This document shows positions 38,838-47,778 of a stretch of DNA of 64,000 bases, in pieces. Source of the stretch: CAYNMC01 sp964398365 (GTDB lineage Bacteria; Patescibacteriota; Microgenomatia; UBA1400; CAYNMC01); NCBI GenBank assembly GCA_964398365.1, contig CAYNMC010000037.1, positions 1-64,000 on the forward strand, written 5' to 3'. Under the pieces are notes generated by a model. The model did not search any database and had not been told where the DNA came from. It worked only from the letters and a program-made list of their open reading frames with translations. A program made the translations under genes and the position numbers. How positions within the stretch are numbered: the stretch's first letter is position 1; each line of letters begins with the position of its first letter.

Positions 38838-40655
38838 ATGTTTAGGAGTTTTTGGCGATTTTTTAATTTTTTTCTTCTTTTTTATTTTTTTTTGCCCACC
38901 AAAATTTTAGCCGCCCCTGAATTTGCCACAAGTTATTATTCTCAATACCAGGTCAATAAAGATGCCTCAGTTTCGGTTGAGCATGAAATTCGCCTCAGAA
39001 ATCTTCTAGCTAACCTCTATGTGAGTGAATATAGCATTACCCTTGGTTCCAATCGCTTGGCAGAAATTTGGGTAAGTGACAATTTTGGGAGGCTTGAACA
39101 CACCGTTGAAACTGGTCCCAATTACACTAAAATTTTAGTGAAGTTTAAAGAAAAAGTTGTTGGTAAAAATAAAGAAAATCGACTTAAAATTTCCTATAAA
39201 ACTTGGGATTTTGCTTTTCTTAATGGACAAGTTCTAGAAATAGGGATTCCTTCAGTTTTAAAGAAAGAGGATTTGGAAGATTATCAAGTTAATTTAGTGA
39301 TTCCTCTTGCCTTTGGCCCGCCTTCTTTTATTCAACCCAAACCCAATTTTGAAAAACAGATAGGCGAAAACAAACTTTATTTTTTTAATAAAGAAAGCTT
39401 GTTGAAGTTTAGCGGCATTTCTGCCGCCTTTGGTGACCTCCAAATTTTTAATTTCAAGTTAACCTATCACCTTGATAATCCCACAAATTTAATGGCAAGC
39501 ATGGAAATAGCGCTGCCGCCAGATACGGCCTTCCAGCATGTTTTTTATGAATATCTTAATCCTGCTCCCTTTGCTGTCCGGGTGGATGAGGATGGTAATT
39601 GGCTGGCTAGCTTCAAGTTAAAACCCAAAGAAAAATTGATCATTAATGCTTCCGGCTCGGCCGAACTTTATTTAAGAGAAAAAACCGAACTGATCGAACC
39701 GGCACTTTCAGCAACCCAAAAAGCCAAGTATCTAAGGCCACAAAAATATTGGGAAGTAGATAATCCGGAGATTAAAGATTTAGCGGAAAAACTTAAAACT
39801 CCTCAAGCAATTTATGATTATTTAGTGAAAAATTTAATTTATGATTATGGCCGCCTGGAAAAAAATTCTTATGAACGCCTAGGAGCTCTCCAAGCTTTAC
39901 AAAATAAAAGTTCATTGCTTTGTTTGGAATTTAGCGACCTTTTTGTTACTCTTTCCCGAGCTGCCGGCATTCCCGCCAGAGCCCTCGAAGGTTACAGTTA
40001 TACCAGCAATCCACGCTTAAGACCGCTCTCTTTAAATCAAGACATTCTTCATGCTTGGGCCGAATATTATGATGAGCGTAAAAACCTATGGTTGCCGGTT
40101 GATCCCACTTGGGGAAATACTACCGGCGGTTTGGATTTTTTCAGCAAACTTGATCTTAATCATTTTGTTTTTGTTCGTCACGGACTAAAAAGTTATCTCC
40201 CGCTTGCTGCCGGTTCTTATACTTTTAGCGACGAGCCTGAAAAAAAGCAAAAAAATGTCTTTATTGAATTTGGCCAAAAAAAGAAGCATTTAATCAAAGC
40301 AGAAATTAGTGCTCAGTTACCAGAATTTATTTTAGGGGGGTTGATTTTTAAAGAAAAAATTTATCTTAAAAATACCGGTGAAGCTGCTTTTCACAAGGAG
40401 AAATTAAGCCTGAGAATCAATCAACAATTAAAAGAGATTAACCTTGAAGTTTTGCCTCCTTGGGGTACTTATCAGATACCTTTGACTTTTAAAACTGACT
40501 GGTTAAAAACTCAAACTTATCTTATCCATGTTAATTTTAATCAGCAGGAAAAAATTTATCAAATTAAGTCTTTACCCTTTTATCAATTTTTCTGGCAAAA
40601 AATTCGCTTTTTAAAATTAAGGGATTTGTTAAAATTAATTAAGTTAACTGAGTGA
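38838..40655 (+). CDS. Exported transglutaminase-like superfamily protein
   Basis: 605 aa. A signal peptide (about 1-24, cleavage after LAA) is followed by a beta-rich N-terminal region, then a papain-like transglutaminase core at about 325-440 with SLLCLEFSDLFVTLSRAAGIPAR (Cys, split here), LHAWAEYYDE (His) and LPVDPTWGN (Asp). A C-terminal beta domain and a short basic tail follow. Such proteins cleave or cross-link peptide bonds at the surface; the target is unknown. The holin-like gene overlaps its end by 4 nt. Confidence 0.8.
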   Translation: MFRSFWRFFNFFLLFYFFLPTKILAAPEFATSYYSQYQVNKDASVSVEHEIRLRNLLANLYVSEYSITLGSNRLAEIWVSDNFGRLEHTVETGPNYTKILVKFKEKVVGKNKENRLKISYKTWDFAFLNGQVLEIGIPSVLKKEDLEDYQVNLVIPLAFGPPSFIQPKPNFEKQIGENKLYFFNKESLLKFSGISAAFGDLQIFNFKLTYHLDNPTNLMASMEIALPPDTAFQHVFYEYLNPAPFAVRVDEDGNWLASFKLKPKEKLIINASGSAELYLREKTELIEPALSATQKAKYLRPQKYWEVDNPEIKDLAEKLKTPQAIYDYLVKNLIYDYGRLEKNSYERLGALQALQNKSSLLCLEFSDLFVTLSRAAGIPARALEGYSYTSNPRLRPLSLNQDILHAWAEYYDERKNLWLPVDPTWGNTTGGLDFFSKLDLNHFVFVRHGLKSYLPLAAGSYTFSDEPEKKQKNVFIEFGQKKKHLIKAEISAQLPEFILGGLIFKEKIYLKNTGEAAFHKEKLSLRINQQLKEINLEVLPPWGTYQIPLTFKTDWLKTQTYLIHVNFNQQEKIYQIKSLPFYQFFWQKIRFLKLRDLLKLIKLTE

Positions 40656-41065
40656 CCATTATGAAAGATTTTTTAAGGGCGATTTTTGTCAATGGTGTTA
40701 CCTTAACCCTCACTGCCCAAATCTTTCCGGGTTTATCTTATAGTCATGATTTAAAAATTTTATTTTTTACCTCTTTAACTTTCACCCTAATTAACCTTTG
40801 TTTGCAACCTCTTGTCAAGCTTTTGCTTTTACCAATTAACCTCTTAACCCTGGGAATGTTTCGTTGGCTGACAGGGGTCATTTGTTTATTTCTCTTGACA
40901 ATTTTAGTGCCTGAAGTAAAAATCCGTTCCTTTACCATGCCGGCATTTTCTCAGGGAGGTTTTGCCACTCCCCAGTTTTATTTCAGCACCCTCATGTCTT
41001 TAATCACCGCCTCTTTTTTGATTTCTTTAATCTCAACTTCTATTAACTGGTTAATTAAAAAATAA
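40652..41065 (+). CDS. Four-helix membrane protein, phage holin 4_2 family
   Basis: 137 aa, four membrane helices. RAIFVNGVTLTLTAQIFPGL and FTLINLCLQPLVKLLLLPINLLTLGMF (split across about 40-70) match the PH4-2 superfamily common in bacterial chromosomes, where it is unlikely to be a real lysis holin. It is coupled to the transglutaminase gene and overlaps the convergent solute-binding protein gene by 15 nt. Confidence 0.8.
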   Translation: MTIMKDFLRAIFVNGVTLTLTAQIFPGLSYSHDLKILFFTSLTFTLINLCLQPLVKLLLLPINLLTLGMFRWLTGVICLFLLTILVPEVKIRSFTMPAFSQGGFATPQFYFSTLMSLITASFLISLISTSINWLIKK

Positions 41066-42397
41066 CTTTTTCCTTTTAATCGTTAAAGACTGGGGGTGGG
41101 AGAGAAAAATTACCGGTGAATCTTCTAATAAAAATCTTTGAAAATCAAAATATTTTTCTTTGCGTTCCTGTTTGTCAGTTAAACGCCTGCTGTCTTCAAG
41201 GATTTTATCCACCTTGGGGCTCTTATAACCGGTGAGATTAGTTTCTTGGGTTGAATGCCAAAAACTATATTGATCAGGGTCGGGAGGAATTTGGCTGATA
41301 ATTAATAAGGTCTGGAAGTCAAAAGAGATTGTATCGATTAATTTTATTTCTGTCTCGATGCCTAAAATTTCCTGCCAGTTTTTTTTGATTGCTTCTGCCA
41401 GTCCCAAAAAATTTTCGGTAGTATCAAGAGTAAGTTTCAATTTTTCTACTTCCATTTCCTTTTTGAATTTTTCAAAAAGATTTTTGGCCTGCTCCGGATT
41501 GGTTTTGTATGGTTTAACGTTAGCATTAAAAGCCCAGGAGTGAGGATTTAATGGTCCTATTGCCCGACTTTCGCCTTCAAGTTTGGGAGTGGCATAAGCC
41601 AAGGCCTGTCTTAAATTTTTGTTACCTAAAAATTTATCTCTTAGATTTAAAAAAATGCCAATATACTGATCATAATTTAGTTGCGACTTAATCAATAAAT
41701 ATTTTTCCCACTCTGACGTAAAGGGATTCTGATAAAGGTTCCACAATTCATCAACTTCGCCTAATTGAAAAGCTAAAAAGGCTGCAGTTTGATCAGGATA
41801 AAATTTAAAGAGCAAGTTTTTATCAGGACCAACCAAAAGCATTTTCCTAATAAAAGAACCATATTTGTTAATTTTTTTAATTTGATACTGACCCGCCCCG
41901 ATATAATCCTTTTTAAAAATAGGTGTAGAAAGTAAGGTAGGAAATGGAGTAAAAGTTTCCTCTAAGCTAAATTTAAGCGTCTTTGAGTTTATAATCTCCA
42001 TTTTAACACCAGGCAAATCATATTTAATCTCTTCTGCCTTAATCTCTTTACCATCCTGCCAATAAATATCATCGGCAAGATAAAAGAAATAAGTTTTACC
42101 GTCCGGGGTGGTTTCCCAACGGGAAGCCAAGGAAGGTAAAGGACTGCCATCTTCATCAATTCTTACCAAACCGTTGCTGGCCAGCAATAAAATTGAAGAA
42201 GGTAAATCCTCAAATTGGTAATTACCCACAAGGCCAATTTTCTGGGTGGTTTTTGGGCGCGGTAAATAAGGAAAAATCTTTAAAATCACCAAAAAGAAAA
42301 TAACGCCACCCACTAAGCTTAAAAAAATTGCTTTTTTTTCGCGTTTTAAAAAGACGAAAACAATTAAAAACAAAAGCTTTATTTTTTTAAAAAACAT
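41051..42397 (-). CDS. Extracellular solute-binding protein, family 5 (oligopeptide/nickel type)
   Basis: 448 aa with an N-terminal membrane anchor (about 24-44). The SBP_bac_5 pattern is present: NGLVRIDEDGSPLPSLASRWE (split), TYFFYLADDIYWQDGKEI, then NLRDKFLGNKNLRQALAYAT. The domain is shorter than typical (about 500). No permease or ATPase genes are adjacent, so its transporter partner is elsewhere or it acts otherwise. It is preceded by secG on the same strand, 12 nt away. Confidence 0.8.
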   Translation of the reverse strand: MFFKKIKLLFLIVFVFLKREKKAIFLSLVGGVIFFLVILKIFPYLPRPKTTQKIGLVGNYQFEDLPSSILLLASNGLVRIDEDGSPLPSLASRWETTPDGKTYFFYLADDIYWQDGKEIKAEEIKYDLPGVKMEIINSKTLKFSLEETFTPFPTLLSTPIFKKDYIGAGQYQIKKINKYGSFIRKMLLVGPDKNLLFKFYPDQTAAFLAFQLGEVDELWNLYQNPFTSEWEKYLLIKSQLNYDQYIGIFLNLRDKFLGNKNLRQALAYATPKLEGESRAIGPLNPHSWAFNANVKPYKTNPEQAKNLFEKFKKEMEVEKLKLTLDTTENFLGLAEAIKKNWQEILGIETEIKLIDTISFDFQTLLIISQIPPDPDQYSFWHSTQETNLTGYKSPKVDKILEDSRRLTDKQERKEKYFDFQRFLLEDSPVIFLSHPQSLTIKRKKLFFN

Positions 42398-42409
42398 TTT
42401 TTCGTTTTT

Positions 42410-42625
42410 TTAACTGATAAAGCTTAAAATTGAAATTGCAAAAAAAAGAAGGGTTAAAACAATTGTCAAGATAAAAAACACTTTCTCAACCCCTCTTTTA
42501 GTATGGTAAAAAGTGGCTTCTGTCCCCCAGGCTCGGCCTAAACCTGTTCCCTTTGCTTGTAATAAAATCACCGTTATCAACAGCAAAGAAATAATAATTT
42601 GCGCTAAAGTAATTAAATTTTTCAT
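42410..42625 (-). CDS. secG: Preprotein translocase subunit SecG
   Basis: 71 aa, two membrane helices (about 4-22 and 48-70) separated by GTGLGRAWGTEATFYHTKRG, the conserved SecG loop. It is part of the SecYEG channel. The ATG shares its A with the last base of the encoded CCA of tRNA-Glu, so maturation of the tRNA would cut at the start codon. Confidence 0.9.
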   Translation of the reverse strand: MKNLITLAQIIISLLLITVILLQAKGTGLGRAWGTEATFYHTKRGVEKVFFILTIVLTLLFFAISILSFIS

Positions 42626-42699
42626 GGTGACCCCGACGGGAATCGAACCCGTGTTTGTACCTTGAAAGGGTACTGTCCTAACCGTTAGACGACGGGGTC
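42625..42699 (-). tRNA. tRNA-Glu (TTC), CCA encoded and overlapping secG start
   Basis: Acceptor GACCCCG/CGGGGTC, anticodon stem GTACC/GGTAC with loop CTTTCAA (anticodon TTC), discriminator A, CCA. The terminal A is also the first base of the secG ATG. Confidence 0.94.
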
Positions 42700-42713
42700 T
42701 TAAAGGGTTTATC

Positions 42714-42789
42714 TGGTGAGTCCGGAGGGATTCGAACCCTCGACACCCTGCTTAAAAGGCAGGTGCTCTACCAACTGAGCTACGGACCC
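42714..42789 (-). tRNA. tRNA-Lys (TTT), CCA encoded
   Basis: Acceptor GGGTCCG/CGGACTC, anticodon stem CCTGC/GCAGG with loop CTTTTAA (anticodon TTT). It differs from tRNA-Lys(CTT) at 18809-18884 only at the wobble base. It is the first gene of a tRNA-Lys/tRNA-Glu/secG transcript. Confidence 0.94.
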
Positions 42790-42802
42790 TTTTAACTTAT
42801 TT

Positions 42803-42831
42803 ATTTTAATCTAAAGTGCCATTATAATCAA
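42803..42831 (-). promoter_or_regulatory. Promoter of the tRNA-Lys/tRNA-Glu/secG unit
   Basis: Minus strand TTGATT (42831-42826), a 17-bp spacer, TAAAAT (42808-42803). The start is expected near 42796, seven bases before tRNA-Lys. The plus-strand TATAAT for the next gene (42823-42828) overlaps its -35, so the two promoters compete. Confidence 0.6.
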
Positions 42832-42847
42832 TTTTAATTTGAGCTTT

Positions 42848-44518
42848 ATGAAAATAGACAAATTAGCCTACCTTTTGATCTTATTTTTTTCTCTTCTTGC
42901 TTTAATGCCGCTCTTTCAACCAGGTTTTATGGGTTACGATTTTATCTATCAAGGAGCGCGTTTGGCTGCCTTTTACCAAAACCTCAAGGAAGGTGTGATT
43001 TTGCCTCGCTGGGCCGGCGGACCAATGAATGCCGGTTATGGTCATCCGGTGCTGATTTTTCTTTATCCATTTGTCTTTTACTTAGCTTCTTTTTGGCACT
43101 TTCTTGGTTTTTCGCTGGTTGCCTCTCTCAAAATCATTTTGGCTTTGGCTTATTTTTTTTCCGGAATTTTTGCTTATCTTTTCTTTAAAAACCTCAGTGA
43201 TAAAAAAACTGCCTTAGCACTGAGTTTGTTCTATCTTTTTATTCCTTATCGTTTTCTCAATCTTTATGGTCGAGCGGCACTGGGTGAACATTTGGCAACT
43301 ACTTTTTTGCCTTTGATTTTTTTGGCTATCTGGAAAAATTTTCAAGCACCAAAAACTAAAAATATTTTATTTTTGGCTTTGGCTACTGCTTTGACGATTT
43401 TGAGTCACAATTTAATTTTCCTTTTAGCAAGCCCTTTAATTTTTATTTTTATTATTTATCTTTATCTTCAAACTAAAAATAAAGCTAGACTAATTTTTCA
43501 CCTTCTTCCCGGCTTTCTTTTAGGATTTTCTCTTTCTGCCTTTTTTTGGTTTCCTTTAGTCTTCGAACGCAAATATCTTCGTTACGATGAAATTGCCAAT
43601 CCGGATTACTTTTGGCACAATGGCATTTTACCTTTTCATCAAATTTTCTTCCCTCCTGAATATCAACTTTTTCATTTTTCCGAAAAGCCATTTGGCGCCT
43701 TAATTTACCCCACGCTTGCCCCCACTCAATGGTTTTTATTTTTACTAATCCCCTTTTTAATTTATAAATTTTACAAAAACCGCCTCTTTGTTGTTTTTCT
43801 TTTAGCTCTCTTTTTTTATTTTCTCACGGGCGCTTTTTTAGCCACAAAATTGATGTTTTGGCTAATCTTGACACTACCCGCCCTGGCTTTAGTCCAGCAA
43901 GCCTGTCGTTTTCTCAATCTGCCACTTTTTGCTTCACCTTTTCTTTTGTGGTTAACGACTAAAGCGATTAAGCCTTCTCGTCGTTATCTATTTTTAAGTC
44001 TTTTTACCCTTTTTAACTTTTTACTCAATCTTCCTTATTTTTGGAATCTGAAAATTCCCCGCCAATTTAAAGACGATCATTATTTTTTTAACGAATATTC
44101 TCTCACTGCCGACACTGGCCAGATTACCCCTCGTTGGGGATTGATAAATTATTTTGTTCCAGCGCCTCAGAAAGTTCAGCTGGTTGCTGGCGGCATAGAC
44201 AAAATCGAGATTGAAAAATGGCACTCTCAAGAACATGTTTATAAGTTAGTTCTCCGTGAGCCAAGTCAAATTGCCGACAATACCCTTTATTTCCCCGGCT
44301 GGACAGTTTATGTGGATGGGAAAAAAGCACCACTTAACTTCCAAGACATGAATTGGAGAGGTATCATTACTTATCCCGTCCCCGCCGGTACTCATCAAAT
44401 TAAAGTGAAATTTGAAGAAACACGGCTCAGGTTAATCGGAGATTGTTTATCGCTTTCTTCGCTTCTGCTGATCATTCTTATCACTACTTATAAAACTTAT
44501 AAAAAACTTATAAAGTAA
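42848..44518 (+). CDS. Large polytopic membrane protein (YfhO / PTPS-related family type)
   Basis: 556 aa from ATG 42848 (a TTG 9 nt earlier is unlikely). About twelve membrane helices; the first extracytoplasmic loop has GYDFIYQGARLAAFYQNLKEG followed by RWAGGPMNAGYGHPV (split), a pattern of the 6-pyruvoyl-tetrahydropterin synthase-related membrane family, which is distantly like GT-C glycosyltransferases. The C-terminal about 120 residues form a soluble beta domain with FPGWTVYVDGKKAP, as in YfhO-like proteins. It is probably envelope glycan or lipid related. Confidence 0.65.
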   Translation: MKIDKLAYLLILFFSLLALMPLFQPGFMGYDFIYQGARLAAFYQNLKEGVILPRWAGGPMNAGYGHPVLIFLYPFVFYLASFWHFLGFSLVASLKIILALAYFFSGIFAYLFFKNLSDKKTALALSLFYLFIPYRFLNLYGRAALGEHLATTFLPLIFLAIWKNFQAPKTKNILFLALATALTILSHNLIFLLASPLIFIFIIYLYLQTKNKARLIFHLLPGFLLGFSLSAFFWFPLVFERKYLRYDEIANPDYFWHNGILPFHQIFFPPEYQLFHFSEKPFGALIYPTLAPTQWFLFLLIPFLIYKFYKNRLFVVFLLALFFYFLTGAFLATKLMFWLILTLPALALVQQACRFLNLPLFASPFLLWLTTKAIKPSRRYLFLSLFTLFNFLLNLPYFWNLKIPRQFKDDHYFFNEYSLTADTGQITPRWGLINYFVPAPQKVQLVAGGIDKIEIEKWHSQEHVYKLVLREPSQIADNTLYFPGWTVYVDGKKAPLNFQDMNWRGIITYPVPAGTHQIKVKFEETRLRLIGDCLSLSSLLLIILITTYKTYKKLIK

Positions 44519-44876
44519 TATTCTGATAATGCTTCAGGTAAACTAATTTTTCCGTTTCTTTTTCAAACATCACCGCCACCACATCAATTCTCGCTGAAGC
44601 TGGCAATTCAGGATGAAGCAGTTGAAAATATTGACTGGTTCTAATAAGGCGGCGGATTTTGTAGGCGGTAATTGCTTCTTCCGGCTTGCCAAATTCTTCA
44701 CCTATCCGGGTTTTGACCTCAACAAACACCAAAGTGTCACCGTCTTGAAAAATTAAATCAATTTCGCCAAATTGAGAACGGAAATTTTTAACCAGAAAAC
44801 GGTAGCCTAACTTAAGCAGTTTTTGCTGCGCTAACTGTTCTCCCCTTCTTCCTAATTTCTGTTTCTGACTCAACAT
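44508..44876 (-). CDS. yraN: YraN family endonuclease-like protein (UPF0102)
   Basis: 122 aa. LGRRGEQLAQQKLLKLGYRFLVKNFR then QFGEIDLIFQDGDTLVFVEVKTR (split) show the PD-(D/E)xK-type core GEID...VFVEVK. The biological role is unsettled. Its start lies 65 nt inside the 3' end of rplS in another frame, and its stop is 11 nt inside the convergent membrane gene. Confidence 0.88.
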   Translation of the reverse strand: MLSQKQKLGRRGEQLAQQKLLKLGYRFLVKNFRSQFGEIDLIFQDGDTLVFVEVKTRIGEEFGKPEEAITAYKIRRLIRTSQYFQLLHPELPASARIDVVAVMFEKETEKLVYLKHYQNITL

Positions 44877-45207
44877 AGCTTTTTTCTTTAATTTTCAAAG
44901 CCCTCTTTCCTTCTCTTTTTCTTAGGTAATAAAGTTTAGCGCGCCTTACTTTGCCCTTTTTCTTGACGATAATCTTCACAATTGAAGGACAAAGAACTGG
45001 CCAAATTCTCTCCACACCAATATTGCCAGCACCCAGTTTTCTTACCGTAAAACTTTTATTAGCTTCTTCTGCGCCTTTGATGGCAATTACCGTACCGTTG
45101 AAAATTTGGATTTTTTCCTTATCCCCCTCTTTAATTTTATAATGAACAGCGAGGATATCACCGACGTTAAATACGTAATCATTTAAGTTGAGCTTATTGG
45201 CCATCAT
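44812..45207 (-). CDS. rplS: 50S ribosomal protein L19
   Basis: 131 aa. FNVGDILAVHYKIKEGDKEK, IQIFNGTVIAIKG, FTVRKLGAGNIGVERIWPV and KKGKVRRAKLYYLR (in order) are the L19 pattern. The conserved body ends near residue 115; the last 20 residues are a charged tail encoded within the overlap with yraN. Its own promoter lies at the end of pyrG, 6 nt before the first ATG. Confidence 0.95.
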   Translation of the reverse strand: MMANKLNLNDYVFNVGDILAVHYKIKEGDKEKIQIFNGTVIAIKGAEEANKSFTVRKLGAGNIGVERIWPVLCPSIVKIIVKKKGKVRRAKLYYLRKREGKRALKIKEKSYVESETEIRKKGRTVSAAKTA

Positions 45208-45213
45208 AAACGA

Positions 45214-45242
45214 ATCTTAACAAAAACAATCCCAGATTTCAA
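45214..45242 (-). promoter_or_regulatory. rplS promoter TTGAAA-17-TAAGAT, leaderless
   Basis: Minus strand TTGAAA (45242-45237) overlapping the pyrG stop, a 17-bp spacer, TAAGAT (45219-45214), six bases, ATG at 45207. The start of transcription should coincide with the start codon. Confidence 0.5.
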
Positions 45243-46891
45243 ATTTTTCCGGCAGCTTTCAAAAATTCTACAAAAATAGGGTGAGGAGCAAACGGCTTAG
45301 ACTGATATTCCGGATGAAATTGTGTGCCTATAAAAAATGGATGTAACGTTTTGGGTAGTTCAATTGCTTCTACCAACTTGCCGTCGGGAGAAATACCAGA
45401 AAATCTCATGCCTTTACTTTCTAAAAGTTGACGATATTTCAGGTTAAATTCATAACGATGTCGGTGCCGCTCATAAATGATATCCCCAGAAAAGGGTTTT
45501 TTTGTCAACTGACTATTTTTTTTATAAGTTTGCCAAAGAAAACTTTCCTTTTCAAGCCTGCAAGGCCAAACACCCAAGCGAATGGTACCCCCGTATTGTC
45601 TTTTAGCAAGATAATTTTTTTGATCAGGCATAATATGAATTACCGGGTGCTTGGTTTTGGGATTAACTTCCGTCGAATTGGCATCTTTTAGACCGCAAAC
45701 ATGGCGGGCAAATTCGATAATCGCCATCTGCATGCCAAAACATAAACCAAGATAAGGAATCTTTCTTTCGCGACTAAACTGAACGGCTTTAATTTTTCCT
45801 TCGACCCCTCGCGATCCCCAACCTTGAGGCACAATAATCCCGTCGGCTTCTTCTAAACCTTTAAAACCTTCCTTCTCACCCCTTTCACTGTCGTACCATA
45901 AAATTTGCACTTTTAAATTATTAAACCACGCTGCATGTTTAATCGCCTCAATAACAGAAATATAAGAATCTTCCAGTGAAAAATCGCCACTGGCATAATA
46001 TTTCGCCACAATGGCAATTTTAATTACTCTTTTTATGTTTTTTACTTTATCAATTAATTTCTGCCAATCAGTTAAATTTGGTTTTTTTAAAGGTAATTGG
46101 AGTTTCTTAAAAATTAACTGACTAAGTCCTTGTTTTTCCAAAATTAGAGGCGATTGATAGACATTATCTAAATCAGGACTAGAAATAATCGCTTGCGGTG
46201 GTAAGCCAGCCGCGAGGGCAATTTTTTTCTTGCGAATATTATCTACGGCTTTTTCGGAACGACAAATTATAAGATCCGGGCGAATACCAATACTGTTAAG
46301 CGACATAATTGATTGTTGTATAGGCTTAGTTTTCATTTCACCAATATGCCGCGGTATAGGTAAATAACCAAGATGAAGAAAACAAACGGCCGCAGGTTGC
46401 TGAGCGGAAAGCATTCTCGCGGTTTCTAGAAAAACAATATTTTGATACTCGCCTACGGTACCGCCCAGTTCTACGACTAAAAAATCACAACTTTTAGCTA
46501 CCTTTTTGAACCGTTGAAGAATCTCATCTGATAAAAAGGGGAAAGCTTCAACGCATTTACCATGGTAGGCCAAGCTTCTTTCTTTTCTGAGTACTTCCCA
46601 ATAAATTTTACCGTTGGTAAGATAGTTATCTTCGGTGAGATTTTCTTCTAAAAATCTTTCATAATGACCAACATCTTGATCACATTCTTCTCCATCTTTG
46701 GTAACAAAAATCTCGCCATGTTCAAAGGGATTCATCGTTCCCGCGTCAATATTAAGATACATGTCACATTTAAGTGGGGCTACTCTAAAACCTGCTCTTT
46801 TCAAAATTAACGCCACCGAGGCAGTCACAATACCCTTTCCTAAACCAGAAAGTACTCCGCCGGTTACAAAAATATATTTAGTTAAAGCCAT
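45239..46891 (-). CDS. pyrG: CTP synthase
   Basis: 550 aa. The synthase domain GGVLSGLGKGIVTASVALIL (P-loop-like), MNPFEHGEIFVTKDGEE and VELGGTVGEYQNI is followed by a type I glutamine amidotransferase domain with YLGLCFGMQMAIIEFAR (Cys nucleophile, about residue 390) and GTQFHPEYQ (His, Glu). It makes CTP from UTP, ATP and glutamine; last step of the operon's pathway. It overlaps prs by 10 nt. Confidence 0.96.
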   Translation of the reverse strand: MALTKYIFVTGGVLSGLGKGIVTASVALILKRAGFRVAPLKCDMYLNIDAGTMNPFEHGEIFVTKDGEECDQDVGHYERFLEENLTEDNYLTNGKIYWEVLRKERSLAYHGKCVEAFPFLSDEILQRFKKVAKSCDFLVVELGGTVGEYQNIVFLETARMLSAQQPAAVCFLHLGYLPIPRHIGEMKTKPIQQSIMSLNSIGIRPDLIICRSEKAVDNIRKKKIALAAGLPPQAIISSPDLDNVYQSPLILEKQGLSQLIFKKLQLPLKKPNLTDWQKLIDKVKNIKRVIKIAIVAKYYASGDFSLEDSYISVIEAIKHAAWFNNLKVQILWYDSERGEKEGFKGLEEADGIIVPQGWGSRGVEGKIKAVQFSRERKIPYLGLCFGMQMAIIEFARHVCGLKDANSTEVNPKTKHPVIHIMPDQKNYLAKRQYGGTIRLGVWPCRLEKESFLWQTYKKNSQLTKKPFSGDIIYERHRHRYEFNLKYRQLLESKGMRFSGISPDGKLVEAIELPKTLHPFFIGTQFHPEYQSKPFAPHPIFVEFLKAAGKI

Positions 46892-47778
46892 TTTTTTATC
46901 CCTTCAACGAAGATTGGCGCTAAAGATAAAACGGTAAGCTTTTTTTCTGATTTTTGCTGCGGTGCAATACTATCAGTAACGATTACTTTATCAACCGAAC
47001 TTTTGCTTAAAGCCGTAATCGCTTCTTTAAGATAAAGATGATGGGTAGCAAAAAAATAAACCGCTCTCGCGCCTTCCGCTTTAAGCGTCCGGGCGACGCT
47101 CACGACTGTCCGGCCGGTATTAATAAGATCGTCAAAAATCAAACAGGTTTTACCTTTAACTGGGGAAGAAATGCCATGAATAGTTAATTCGCCGGTGGCC
47201 CGATCCCGTTCTTTATCAATCGCTATCTGCTCAAGCTTTAAATCTTGAGCAAAAAGACGCGAACGTTTCATCGCACCAAAATCAGGACTGACAACCACGG
47301 CATTATTTTTGATTTCTTTTTTAATATAATCAACAAAAAGTTGGCGGGCTGAATAATGCATCACCGGTATTTCAAAAAACCCGGCAACACTATCATTGTG
47401 TAAATCCACGGTGAAAATACGCGCCACGCCGCTGGCAGAAATCATTCGGCTAATAACTTTGGCGGCAATTGGTTCACCAGTGCGAAAAACTTTATCTTGC
47501 AAAGAGTAAGCCAGCCACGGTATAATGGCAAAGATTTTAGCGGCGCCAGCCCGTACCAAACCGTCAATGATCAGTAGTAATTCAATAATCATGCTGTTGG
47601 GAAAAGGTGAAAAACTTTGCACCACGACGCAATCCTGACCATTAACATCTTCTTTAATCCAAACACGAGCTTCACCATTGGGAAATTTAGAGAGTTCTAA
47701 ATTGCCCATTTTTATCTTTAATATTTTGGCAATTTTTTTGGCTAAAGGTTGATTTGACGAACCACTAAAAATTTTCAT
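46882..47778 (-). CDS. prs: Ribose-phosphate pyrophosphokinase (PRPP synthetase)
   Basis: 298 aa. SGSSNQPLAKKIAKIL, NGEARVWIKEDVNGQDCVVVQSF (split), VDLHNDSVAGFFEIPV, and the PRPP-binding loop CLIFDDLINTGRTVVS. It makes PRPP from ribose-5-P and ATP, the substrate of PyrE. Its presence in the pyr operon ties supply of PRPP to pyrimidine demand. It starts right after the pyrE stop. Confidence 0.92.
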   Translation of the reverse strand: MKIFSGSSNQPLAKKIAKILKIKMGNLELSKFPNGEARVWIKEDVNGQDCVVVQSFSPFPNSMIIELLLIIDGLVRAGAAKIFAIIPWLAYSLQDKVFRTGEPIAAKVISRMISASGVARIFTVDLHNDSVAGFFEIPVMHYSARQLFVDYIKKEIKNNAVVVSPDFGAMKRSRLFAQDLKLEQIAIDKERDRATGELTIHGISSPVKGKTCLIFDDLINTGRTVVSVARTLKAEGARAVYFFATHHLYLKEAITALSKSSVDKVIVTDSIAPQQKSEKKLTVLSLAPIFVEGIKKWL

